The position numbers were made by a program, and so were the translations under genes. From Priapulus caudatus (Eukaryota; Priapulida; Priapulimorpha; Priapulimorphida; Priapulidae), in the NCBI RefSeq assembly GCF_000485595.1, contig NW_014577069.1, positions 315,670 through 338,453 of the forward strand: a stretch of 22,784 nt of DNA. The letters are read 5' to 3'. Position 1 is the stretch's first letter; each line of letters starts with the position of its first letter. Shown piece after piece: positions 9,406-18,317 of this stretch. Below the pieces are notes generated by a model. That model did no database searches. It was not told the origin of the DNA and saw only the letters and a list, made by a program, of their open reading frames with translations.

Positions 9406-10269
9406 TATCTCAAACATGTAGTCTCCACATATTCTAGCTACAGTGGTGGATATAGGCAACGTCAACGCTCAACATAACGAATAAAAATGTTGAAACGATC
9501 CATTGTTAAATTTCTTGTTATGTATAATTAATTATATATAATAATTGTTTATATTGTCTGTATTAGTATTATTTCTTACGATATGACACATAAGGCAACA
9601 TAACTTGCAAGTTACAAGATTATGTTTGCGTTTTATAGCATTCTAGTGATGTGAACAAAGGGTAGGGTGATACTCCATTAGGAACCATCACCATTTAGGG
9701 CCTACCATGCACTTTATGAACGCTTGCGGGGCTCGAAAATCACGCTCATAGAGCTAGGTAGCGCGTTTCGCTGACCTTGCTTTGCTTTACGACTGTATGA
9801 CTGCATGTGTAGTGTGTACACTACAACCTGTACTATATATGTGAGAAAGAAACATAATTATACGAAAGTTCTCAATAACTAGTTGGGGATAGATGTAGCA
9901 ATAAGCACGCGTCCTGAATAAAGTGTTTGACTGCATCATGCTGTTTAACTGCGACACAGACTATAATTATAAGCTGTTCATTCAGCCAATTCTTACTGCC
10001 CACTGATAGCTGCAAAGCAATAGCTTGCTTCGAAAAAAATAACGCAGCGAAAACGCAGGTAGCATGCGTAAACGCACGCTATATAAAACTAAAATAAATG
10101 TAGAACCATGTAAACATACGCGCGCGTTTTATTTATATAGTGGCAGGTTCCACATGTGTCAGTACATGGTACTGCATCTGTTGGCCACTAATCAACATCC
10201 TGCTGCATGGCCTACACGCCCATGTTTGGATGAGGGCATGTGTCAGGGTCGGCGCTGTAGCATTGCACG
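9406..10269. other. Unassigned non-coding stretch
   Basis: No exon, RNA gene or repeat is evident apart from AT-rich sequence near 9520-9560. Scattered short open frames show no recognisable features. Confidence 0.55.
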
Positions 10270-10555
10270 GTAGCACCCCCTAAGAGAGATCTCACCAGAA
10301 CCAAATGCTATTGCTGCTGGGGGGCCAGAGGGTCAGTGTAAAACAGGCCAGCACACGAGGCGCACGCGTTTTCCGGACACGGTTCAGTTCTCTGGACGCA
10401 GTCGTGGTGATAGTCTTTGCAGACGAGCTCTCTTCACACGGCAGGCAGCTCTGTCTGAACCCTTAACGCAGCCAGCACGAATCGCTGCTGGCAATTTACC
10501 AGTTGATGTGTGTTTGCTGAATTGACCTCGTCGTAGGCTAATGGTTTTCCTGCAG
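10270..10555 (+). promoter_or_regulatory. Possible 5' region upstream of the 10556 exon
   Basis: This stretch has more G+C and CpG than its neighbours (for example GAGGCGCACGCG near 10355) and ends in the acceptor-like TTTTCCTGCAG. It could hold a promoter and a non-coding first exon, or simply be intron. No TATA box or clear initiator is seen. Confidence 0.25.
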
Positions 10556-10614
10556 CGAAAATGAGTGCTTCTGCCAGGCAGAGATTTTTTGCGACGATGG
10601 ATGCAGAAGACGAG
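10556..10614 (+). CDS. Candidate exon, possibly alternative first coding exon
   Basis: The segment starts after TTTTCCTGCAG and ends at a strong donor GAG|GTAAGC. An ATG at 10561 with A at -3 opens a frame of 18 codons to the splice site, MSASARQRFFATMDAEDE, ending in phase 0. A second frame (from 10557) is also open and would read ENECFCQAEIFCDDGCRRR as an internal exon, so the coding frame is not certain. The third frame, which would continue from the exon at 1804 in phase 0, stops at the third codon. The two candidates therefore cannot be neighbours in one mRNA unless the ATG here is used as a start. The protein is not recognised. A promoter for an alternative N terminus is one reading, chance splice-like signals another. 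Confidence 0.35.
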
Positions 10615-10981
10615 GTAAGCCAGGCGAGGGGCGAGCGAGCCGACGTCGGTGTCCGACTCACACTGCTGACACATATAGTATTGCCTAGTTCCTTCCTGCC
10701 ACACGACTACATGCTCAGGGGGAAAGATGGGCACGCCTAGCTCGTGTTAATTCGATTTGGCCATTTCACCAGGTTTCAAACGTTTTTATATTAATTATTT
10801 TAAATTAATAGTTTTGGGGAGTGGTTTCGAGCCAGCTACCGTTCTGCATGACGAATTGCATGACGAAAAGGTATTTTTTAGTCGTTTCTCTAACAGCTAT
10901 GGTATAATTTCCTTTCATTAAAACTTGTAACTATAATAAATGTCCTATCGTGACAACTAGGCAAGCTAAATGAGTGCAACG
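10615..10981. other. Unassigned stretch downstream of candidate donor
   Basis: If the exon before it is real, this is the 5' part of its intron. No further exon is supported. A 116-codon minus-strand frame spanning 10384-10734 overlaps the exon but has no recognisable domain and is about as long as chance frames get here. Confidence 0.45.
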
Positions 10982-11063
10982 TTCGTTGATCTGTCGTCAT
11001 GACTTGAACCAGCAGTTCGTTGTTCTGTCGTCATGAATTGAACCAGCAGTTCGTTGTTCTGTC
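10982..11063. repeat. 34-bp tandem repeat, 2.4 copies
   Basis: Units at 10982-11015 and 11016-11049, plus a partial unit at 11050-11063, share TTCGTTG[A/T]TCTGTCGTCATG and then A[C/A]TTGAACCAGCAG. The two full copies differ at only two bases, so the duplication is recent. Confidence 0.92.
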
Positions 11064-11428
11064 TATAAGCATAATAATTGTGACTGAAAATTAAATGCGG
11101 TTCATTGGTGATATATACGTACAGGATGCCATTGCTGATCTGCTAATCCGAAAACGCACGCACACAAGTCGCATAATATATTATATGATTTTTTTGTGAA
11201 GAATCATGAAGAAATGTCCCTACCCTCGTGTTGTAACACAAAATAAATGTTAAAAGTTTAAGGTTATAATGTTAGTGTAATATGTATCATTGAAAAATTC
11301 GATAGAAAAATTAATTTTTACGTATGAGCCACAGTCAATTGATCGTACAAAAAATAACGACGCTTTTATGCCAGAAAGTGGGCACGTAAAATTATACGTT
11401 GGTTCATAGCACGTAATGGTTTTATTGG
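11064..11428. other. Unassigned AT-rich stretch
   Basis: Nothing gene-like was seen. It contains a small palindromic ATAATATATTAT and several A/T runs, and leads into the foldback element at 11429. Confidence 0.55.
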
Positions 11429-11505
11429 CAGGGGTGAATAATGACAAATGTCATTATTGTCATATTCATATTCATTTCATGTTCATTTGTCATTATTCAC
11501 TCCTG
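11429..11505. mobile_element. 77-bp foldback MITE, perfect 7-bp TSD (family copy B)
   Basis: The left arm begins CAGGGGTGAATAATGACA (22 bp, 11429-11450). The right arm ends TGTCATTATTCACTCCTG (11484-11505). The two pair over 22 bp with one mismatch. TTATTGG flanks the element at 11422-11428 and 11506-11512 as an exact 7-bp duplication. The left part is also palindromic in itself (AATAATGACA/TGTCATTATT), so two mutually exclusive hairpins can form. It is the largest copy of the CAGGAGTGAATAAT family in the window and has no coding capacity. Confidence 0.87.
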
Positions 11506-11797
11506 TTATTGGTCCTGTACAATAAGTAAGGAAAGGGGTAAAGTAATGTAGGAAATTTTTTGCTCATTGCCCGTAATGATTACACGAAATTAGAATTAGG
11601 ATAGCGTAATACAGCATAGCAGAGCATGAAAAGGCCCTAACCATAAAACAGCGCGTTATACGTAAAAGGTTATAGTGCCTGCAGGGAAACATTGCTAGGG
11701 AAAGGTGTGGTATGATGGATTGCGTAGGAATAAATCTTTATACACCTGCATTTTATCATTTCAAATTGACATAATAGCACACACTCTCCTTGCTGCT
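11506..11797. other. Unassigned non-coding stretch
   Basis: No exon or element is supported between the foldback element and the GTGC array. Confidence 0.55.
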
Positions 11798-12009
11798 TGT
11801 GTGTGTGTGTGTGCGTGCGTGCCGTGCGTGCGTGCGTGCGTTGCGTGCGTGCGTGCGTACGTGGCGTTCGTGCGGGTGCGTGTGTGTATGTTGGCGTGTG
11901 CATCTTTGTGTGCATTTATCCTGTGGTCTGCATGTGTGTGCGTGCGTGCTGTTTGTGGTGTGTGGTGTGTATGTGTGTGTGTGTGTGTGTGTGAACGTGG
12001 CGTAGCGTG

Positions 12010-12040
<31 letters not shown>

Positions 12041-12126
12041 TGTGCGTGTGCGTGTGTGCGTGCGTGCGTGCGTGCGTTCGTGCGGGCGTGTGTGTATGTG
12101 GGCGTGGGTGCGCGTGCGCGAGCGTG
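11798..12126. repeat. GT / GTGC compound array
   Basis: Blocks of GTGC units alternate with GT runs. Two larger segments are related: GCGTTCGTGCGGGTGCGTGT (near 11864) and GCGTTCGTGCGGGCGTGTGT (near 12073), each followed by GTATGT[T/G]GGCGTG. This indicates segmental duplication inside the array. Open frames up to 150 codons (Cys/Val/Arg or His/Thr/Arg repeats) arise because the repeat lacks stop codons and are not genes. Z-DNA potential is high. Confidence 0.95.
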
Positions 12127-13404
12127 GCAAACACAGACGGAGCCAATGCATGGATGAGTTTATTAATTAGCGTCTTGCAACCTTCTGTTTAAATTTTGCA
12201 TAATGCGTCTTCCAATAAGTTTCTATTCACCAAGAAAATGCATTTTCCGATAAATCCCCTGGCTAGATTTTCGAACATTGCCACACAGATCGCCAGTAGA
12301 AGTATATATTGTTTATCTTATCTTATATCAGTCATTGAGCAATTCTTAGCTCTTCTCTAAATTTCTGACAGTTGTAAACAATTTGCAGTAAAATTTTGAG
12401 TGAAAGTGATCATATTCTTGATTCTATCGTCTGGCCGAAATGATAATTTTTTAAATATTTACTATTATATTATATTGCTTATTACTTATTGCTTACTTAT
12501 TTCTTATTACTTATTACGCTGCGGGTGATTATCTAGTCAAAACAGTGGGCATTGCAGACAAGTACGCGCCACCCCCGCGCCGTTGAACAATGGTATCTGC
12601 CAGTAGTTTCGGCCATTCACGAGCAAGCATTTCCGCAGCGGATCGGACGTGAGTCGGCGGTGTTCGCATGTGTTCAACACTCGCGTGTGTTTGCCAGCGT
12701 GCTTGTTTGTGATCGTTATTCCCAACTCCGTGGTAGGCATTTAGGAAATACACCCAGGATTTGTGACCGTCTAGGAATGCTGTGAAGAAATACAGGAATG
12801 CCGTAAGAGAGAAAATGGTATGTGAAGTTGTCGACTGTACGTCAACCGTTCGTTCGTAAGCGGCGATGTACATATTACTACGTCTGTGTTGACATCGCAA
12901 TGGCAACGCATCGGCGAGTTTGAATTACTAGTACTAGTACTAGTAGTAGTACTACTCTTCTTTTAGTACTTTATTTTTAATCGATCCTGAGTTGCATTGA
13001 GTTTGTTATAAATTTGTAATAACGATAATTGTAATATGTAACAGTATGCGGTATTGCATGAGTGATTTCAGGTCGGTGTAGATATACGGTGTAATACAGC
13101 ATTACGTTGATTTGTAAACTTTTGTGTCATGTACTAACTCCGTCACTAACTGTCTCATGGCAGAAATGTCTGCGAGTCATCTAGCTACGTGTTCTTGCGA
13201 TCTGATATTTGGAGATAAAATGTCGCCAGCGACAAGATATCCACATACTACCGAGCTAGATCATACATATGATGGTTAGGTGCGCGGTCATCAACGGTGA
13301 AAACAAAATATCGCATTCATTTAATCGCCCACGCTAGCTAGCGACAAAAGTCGCAGTGCGACGACCTTTTTTGTGGAGCGTGGACTCACGGTGCAAGCGG
13401 ACAC
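12127..13404. other. Unassigned non-coding stretch
   Basis: No exon was found. A 125-codon minus-strand frame (12529-12906) is the longest non-repetitive frame in the window, but shows no domain and no splice context. A short palindromic ACTAGTACTAGTACTAGT lies near 12928, and a small stem TGTCGC/GCGACA near 13219. Confidence 0.5.
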
Positions 13405-13460
13405 GTGGTGGCAGTCACACACACGCGACCGCGCACGCACACCCACCCACGCACGCATGT
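13405..13460. repeat. Short CA/CACG-rich tract
   Basis: CACACACACGCGACCGCGCACGCACACCCACCCACGCACGC is a degenerate version of the array motif seen elsewhere in the window and ends before 13460. Confidence 0.6.
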
Positions 13461-13717
13461 ATATCGTTGGGATAGGCGTTCGTGGTACAGGGCTTGGTGG
13501 TGTTGTGTTGCCCACAGTGTGCCGGTGGCTGGAGCTCTTAAGTGGTCATGACAGGTGTTCACGTACAGCCAGCTGAACACTGTGTACTCCTGCACCAGTG
13601 GCCTGAACCAGTGGCCTTTTCGAACACTGCCCAATTTGTGTTGTAACCGGAGAAATAGCAAGAAAACTCACTGAGCGTAATTCATGAATAACGAAAGTAA
13701 CGAGGGCTCAATATACC

Positions 13718-14232
13718 CAGGGGCGGATTCAGACCGTATTTGCCGTATTGGGAAATACGGTCTAGATTTCAAAGTGCCCTTCGAAATTTTGCGCTAAAAA
13801 ATACAGAAAACAATTTGATGGAATTTGGCTATATTCTTTATTTCTCTTCTTCTGGTTCATTGACAGGACTTGAAAGAAATCAAAATTTTAAATGGTAACA
13901 GAACTAACTTTGATATCTGAAAAAGAAGAGAAGTGCTTGAATCATTCTGCATTAATTGCTGTTATGCAAAGCGCAAGCAAAATGAAGCAGAAATAAAATT
14001 CCATATGGTTTTTAGCTATTGATGCTTGACTAAATGTGTGCTCAAATGGTGCTCATTTTTGCGCCCAGGTACCCTTGAAATTTCGAAATTTCCTGGGGGA
14101 GGCCCCCCAGACCCCCCGCCATGTGCTTCTGCGCCTAACGGCGCCCACTGTGGTGTGGTGTGCCCTTTTTGGGGGATGTGCCCTTAAAATCTGGAAAAAT
14201 ACTGTCTAGCTTCAGCCCTGGATCCGCCCCTG
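13718..14232. mobile_element. 515-bp hAT-like non-autonomous DNA transposon
   Basis: The ends CAGGGGCGGATTCAG (13718-13732) and CTGGATCCGCCCCTG (14218-14232) form terminal inverted repeats with one mismatch over 15 bp. The start CAGGG fits the hAT end consensus, and ends of the form CAGGGGCGGATCCAG are well known in animal hAT elements. Inside are a perfect 11-bp stem AGACCGTATTT/AAATACGGTCT (13731-13741 and 13753-13763), a GAAATTTCGAAATTTC word, and a G/C stem CTGGGGG/CCCCCAG near 14093-14110. No transposase frame is present. Flanks ATATACC and ATAGCCC match at 5 of 7 positions, so the target duplication is decayed or uncertain. Confidence 0.75.
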
Positions 14233-16074
14233 ATAGCCCCCGATATTACTCCCTCCCAAGCTATTATAATAGTTCACATCGCTAAAGTTCAAAGTAATCT
14301 TAACTTTGGCATGGTAGTAAAGTATAGTAGCGTCACACACTGGCATATAAATGATAAGGATTTGTTCTTAACTTACCCCATAACCGTTTTATGAGAACTA
14401 ACATTATGTATTATCATATGTAAAAGCAAAGACTGGCGCATGTAATCGTAGGCGTATATGTAACATGTAATTTTTTGTTATGTTTTTACGTTACATACGT
14501 AAGAATGAGTGTGAACGTGTTACATAGAACATTACGTTCTAGCCGTGTGAAACTTAACGCTAACAGGGACACATGTATATATATAGCGTATATGTGCTGT
14601 GAGTCATAGATCACGTACTGTGTGTGAGGTCCACTCACGTTGACACTTGAGATGTTCAAACACTGGACAGAAGGTTGTGCGGATGAACTATATAGTGCGG
14701 CTCTATTCATCCCGAGTTGCTGGCGCCATGCTTATTCACTCTTCTGCGAACAAGAAAACAAGAATAGGCGTGTGAAAGAGCCATGTACCTGCCACGTATC
14801 AGACAAGGGTGGGAGGGATTTCCTGTGCTGTTGGTACGTGAGGATGAGCCTTCGAATACAATATATATATATGCCATTTTAACTGTTTGTTATACGCAAG
14901 TTGTGATTACACTACCGTTTATGATGACACTTTGTCGGTAACCCCGGCCGAAACTACATGTGTTTCAACAAAAGGAAAAAAGTTTTACATGTTTAGCTGT
15001 AAACTAGCGTACTTTTAGTAAACTAGTCACATCCTTGCTCCCATGTGCATGGTTCCAGGTACGACACGTATGGTTCCAGTCCGTTTGTAATGTAGCGCGT
15101 CTGGGAAGAGGCACGAAGTATTGGGTCGTTGTAAAAATGGCCAACAATCTACTAACAATGGGCGCTGGTAGACGCCATAAATGTTTAGTTTACAACGAGC
15201 CAGTGTCTGAACGTTACTGCGCTGCCATTAAACCGGAAAGAGCAACACGCAGATGAGAGGCGAAGGATGTGCAATGCAAGGAGGGTTCTTTAGCGCTATA
15301 TGACGCGTTGTTCCAATTTTACATATTGATCCTAGAAAGGTACGTGGACTTCAAAAGCAAGAAACATGTTGGATCTTAGCTTCAAATAATGTGAAAAATT
15401 GTTAGTAGATAGGTTATTACAACCCATCTTATTTGGCTAGGGAAGAAAACCAGTGTTGCCATTGGCAGGTTCCTTTGAGTTTGAGTTACAAATTGGAGAG
15501 AACTGATGCATAAAAATTCAAGTGTGCGTCTGCTGCATGCACATGCTGTCTATAGAATACGGACACAAGTTGTCTGATCATAGATCTGTGGCACACAGTG
15601 AAGGGATTAGGAAATTCTGTTTCAGTTTCAGTACGTGCACCTCTTGTTGAAACCTGTTTGCTATTCTTGGCACCTGCCACCATCTCATCTCTGCTACACC
15701 CCGTCAGCGGAACAGACGAATAAACGTTTCGTTTCGGCAAGAATGACACATCTTACCAGTCTGAAATTATAGGGTTTTATCCAGAGCCGTAATTAATTCT
15801 AAGAGCAGAAGATCAGGTTTTTACGAGAGGTAATCCCTCCAATGATCCACATGAGAGAGGCAAGCTCAGCTCAGCTTATATTGGAGATGTTTTCTATGAG
15901 TCACTGTAAGATTAATCGGTCTATCTGGTGCCAAGAGTGGGCAGTTGAGCTTTGGCACTTCATAAACCTGCTATCAATGTTTTAAAAAGAATTTTTCGAC
16001 GAGCTTAACGTTTTATGTCTTATAAATGTCTTTATCAGTAGTCTCTAAATATCTCGCTTGGGATAAGATAGTAA
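14233..16074. other. Unassigned non-coding stretch
   Basis: No supported exon or element. Open frames of 73-87 codons have no recognisable features. Weak AT-rich palindromes occur around 14445-14510 and 14570-14600. Confidence 0.55.
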
Positions 16075-16114
16075 CAGGAGTGAATAATAATAGATCTATT
16101 ATTATTCACTCCTG
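16075..16114. mobile_element. 40-bp perfect palindrome, minimal MITE (family copy C)
   Basis: The half-site CAGGAGTGAATAATAATAGA (16075-16094) is followed immediately by its exact reverse complement (16095-16114), giving a 40-bp perfect palindrome with AGATCT at its centre and no internal sequence. Its ends match the elements at 1545, 9216 and 11429. The flanks ATAGTAA (16068-16074) and ATAGCAG (16115-16121) agree at 5 of 7 positions, consistent with a decayed 7-bp duplication. It could be an end product of internal deletion. It could extrude as a cruciform. Confidence 0.82.
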
Positions 16115-16258
16115 ATAGCAGTCGGTTTGCGATTCTTTGACATGTAGTGCAACAATGGTGTTGGAACTCGCGCAACACAGGTCCCTGTTTTTCCGCCTTT
16201 AAGAGTGGCGCAAGTACCAATCATGTATCACGGACATTGTGGGTTTATATGGTAATTT
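16115..16258. other. Short unassigned spacer
   Basis: Nothing gene-like is seen between the two small inverted-repeat elements. Confidence 0.55.
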
Positions 16259-16334
16259 CAGGGGCCCGTTATCAAAAACAAAATTAGTCTTAACGTTAGT
16301 CTAACTTTACGATGTTTCTGACAACGGACCCCAG
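16259..16334. mobile_element. 76-bp terminal-inverted-repeat MITE
   Basis: The left arm begins CAGGGGCCCGTTATCAAAAA (22 bp, 16259-16280) and pairs with the right arm ending ACAACGGACCCCAG (16313-16334) at 18 of 22 positions. The interior holds TTAGTCTTAACGTTAGTCTAAC, split by a small internal dyad. CAGGGG ends resemble hAT-type MITEs found in many marine invertebrates (recalled, not checked). Flanking 8-mers do not match, so the duplication has decayed or the ends are misplaced. Confidence 0.6.
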
Positions 16335-17039
16335 GATGCAAGTTAAGAAAAATCTTCGGGATTTGAACTTGTAAGCATAAGTGAACAGCGTTGCTACATC
16401 CTCTTGCGTAATAAACTAATAATTGCATGCTTTCTAGTAAAATGTTCGTTTCCAGTTACCGGTCCTTCACCCATGTTTTGTGCTGTTTATGTTATTACAA
16501 GCCTTTCTTGGTCAGTGACTGATGTATAGATTTATATTCCCAGATTCTATCTTCACTGAAACGCATTTCCCGTGAGACATTCCTATTGAATGTGGAATTG
16601 TGTTGAGATCGAAAGTTTCAATAGCGGTGATGTTTTCCGTTGTTGTGTGCATAATGGTAAATCCATTGATTTCAAATTGCTCCGATTTTTGTGTGTGGGA
16701 ATTGGTCATTTGCAAAGCGCTTGAATTCCAAGGTTGGCCAGTTGATCAAAAATCAAAAATCATTTACTTTCTAACAGAGAAATCTGCTTGGATTTACCTC
16801 ATCGTGCATGTTGGAGTGTTAATGACAGAAAGTAAAACCTCGTTTTTAAATTCTGAAATTTTCCCAGTTTTGTTAGTGAAAATACAGGCGAGCTGAATAT
16901 TCGTGTATGTTTCAGTCGCTATATATGGTTACTACAAAGGCAACGCAGCTGTGCTAGTGGATATTGCCACTAGGTGTCCGGTTTGGATCAGTCACTTGCC
17001 CTTTTCTCATTTTCGAAGCATTTGTAATTAAAGCAGTGT
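16335..17039. other. Unassigned non-coding stretch
   Basis: A 98-codon plus-strand frame (16600-16896) has a hydrophobic start, but no splice context and no recognisable family. It is treated as chance. No RNA gene or element is evident. Confidence 0.5.
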
Positions 17040-17720
17040 CTGTCGAGTACCAGCTACGACGAGAGCTGATGCTCCGGCGACCGTTGATAGAAAAGTGCCG
17101 GTTTCCTGTGCTTTGATCGGTCGTCCATCACGCTTCGTCGAACTTTTTTAGCAGGAAAATTGCGCCGGATTGAAAGTTTTCGATGCATGTGAGTCATTAC
17201 TGTGGGTGAAGGCAGCTGCGAGGCACCGTGCCGTATTGGCTGACACGTAAACCACTGATGCGGGCAACTACAGATAAACGCGATAGTTGTAGGTGGGAAG
17301 GCAACCAATTTTCAACCCCCACCTCACTCCATGCGTGTTTGATTTTTTTATAAGAAATTGTAGACTTTCTGCAGTAGCTGTCGTTCCTGTGTACGTGGAA
17401 GATATTACGAGAAAACCGTCGCGTGGAATTTAATTCTACAGTAAACCGTGAGCGGGAGTCAGATTCGAGCTGCCACTCATTTGTGACACACGCGGCGTGC
17501 TCCTCCGTTCACGGGGACGAGAGCCTTTCATCACCGAGCAACTACAGTTGCAGAGTTTTCGCAGCAACAGTTTCTCTTTGTGTAAGTCGGCGTTGAATAC
17601 TTCTCGAGTGTCTTTGTTAGCTGGTGGGTGGGTGCTTGTTCTGCCACAATCCTCGTACACGTACCGTCGTAACGGCGATTTTTTCACGCGCAATGTGAGC
17701 AAGGAAATAAAACTACGCGT
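17040..17720. other. CpG-richer stretch, function unknown
   Basis: CG dinucleotides are more frequent here than in the flanks. A donor-like TTTGTGTAAGTCG occurs near 17578-17590 without an identifiable open exon in front of it. A non-coding first exon cannot be excluded, but nothing in the sequence confirms one. Confidence 0.3.
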
Positions 17721-18212
17721 TACACTCTTATTTAGTCATGTTTGAAGATATACAGTTGTGCGTTATTGTTTATAGAACTGGATATCATGGATATATTACC
17801 CCTAGGATATTTTCTTAATGTGATATACGCACACAGTTGCTTTGTTTTAAAATCTAAAATTGCTTCAGCGAGCATTGCTGTGAAGTTCAGTCGCATCATA
17901 TCGTGCTATTCCATGCTACTCCAGGTTGAATAATTATTCTAAGCATCTCCTCGCATGTTTCATTGCAGCGAGTGCTTGCGTATTATATCCATTTCTAGGC
18001 ACTTCCAAAGCTTCCTACCACGAATACGGGCGTGTACATTGATTGCGAAGGTTGTACGAAGGCTGCGGACTTCTTATAGGGGCATGTCCCAGCCCAACAA
18101 ATCCCAATCCCCACAGGGCGTTGTATGACATTGCAGCATACAGGTCTCATAAATGGGCTGTGTAGAGCTGGCGGGATCATCATCATCATCATCTATAGGG
18201 GCCGGGCAGCAC
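17721..18212. other. Unassigned stretch with an (ATC)n run
   Basis: No exon is seen. A short ATC trinucleotide run of about six units lies at 18176-18193, just before the element at 18213. Confidence 0.5.
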
Positions 18213-18309
18213 CACTGAACTATAACAATAGTATTACAATATACACATTGCACAACAGTACAATAACAGTATACTATTATATAATATATACAATTGTTAT
18301 AGTTCAGTG
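18213..18309. mobile_element. 97-bp TIR element with perfect 8-bp TSD
   Basis: A perfect 17-bp terminal inverted repeat CACTGAACTATAACAAT (18213-18229) is mirrored at 18293-18309. The 8-bp word GGCAGCAC is present at 18205-18212 and exactly repeated at 18310-18317, which is strong evidence of transposition. The AT-rich interior of about 63 bp encodes nothing. An 8-bp duplication fits hAT, P or related superfamilies, but the CACTG end does not settle which. It differs in sequence from the CAGGAGT family. Confidence 0.85.
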
Positions 18310-18317
18310 GGCAGCAC

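Noticed and set aside
10384-10734. 116-codon minus-strand frame
   Set aside because: Basic, low-information protein with no recognisable family; it runs antisense to a plausible plus-strand exon and its length is within chance.
12529-12906. 125-codon minus-strand frame
   Set aside because: It is the longest non-repetitive frame, but a few frames of this length are expected by chance in about 45 kb of six-frame sequence. No domain, no splice signals.
16600-16896. 98-codon frame with hydrophobic N terminus
   Set aside because: Could suggest a small secreted or membrane protein, but there is no supporting promoter, splice site or recognised family.
17924-17960. CAGGTTGAATAATTATTC, resembling the start of the CAGGAGT family
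   Set aside because: No matching right arm and no flanking duplication; the AATAATTATT core is low complexity.
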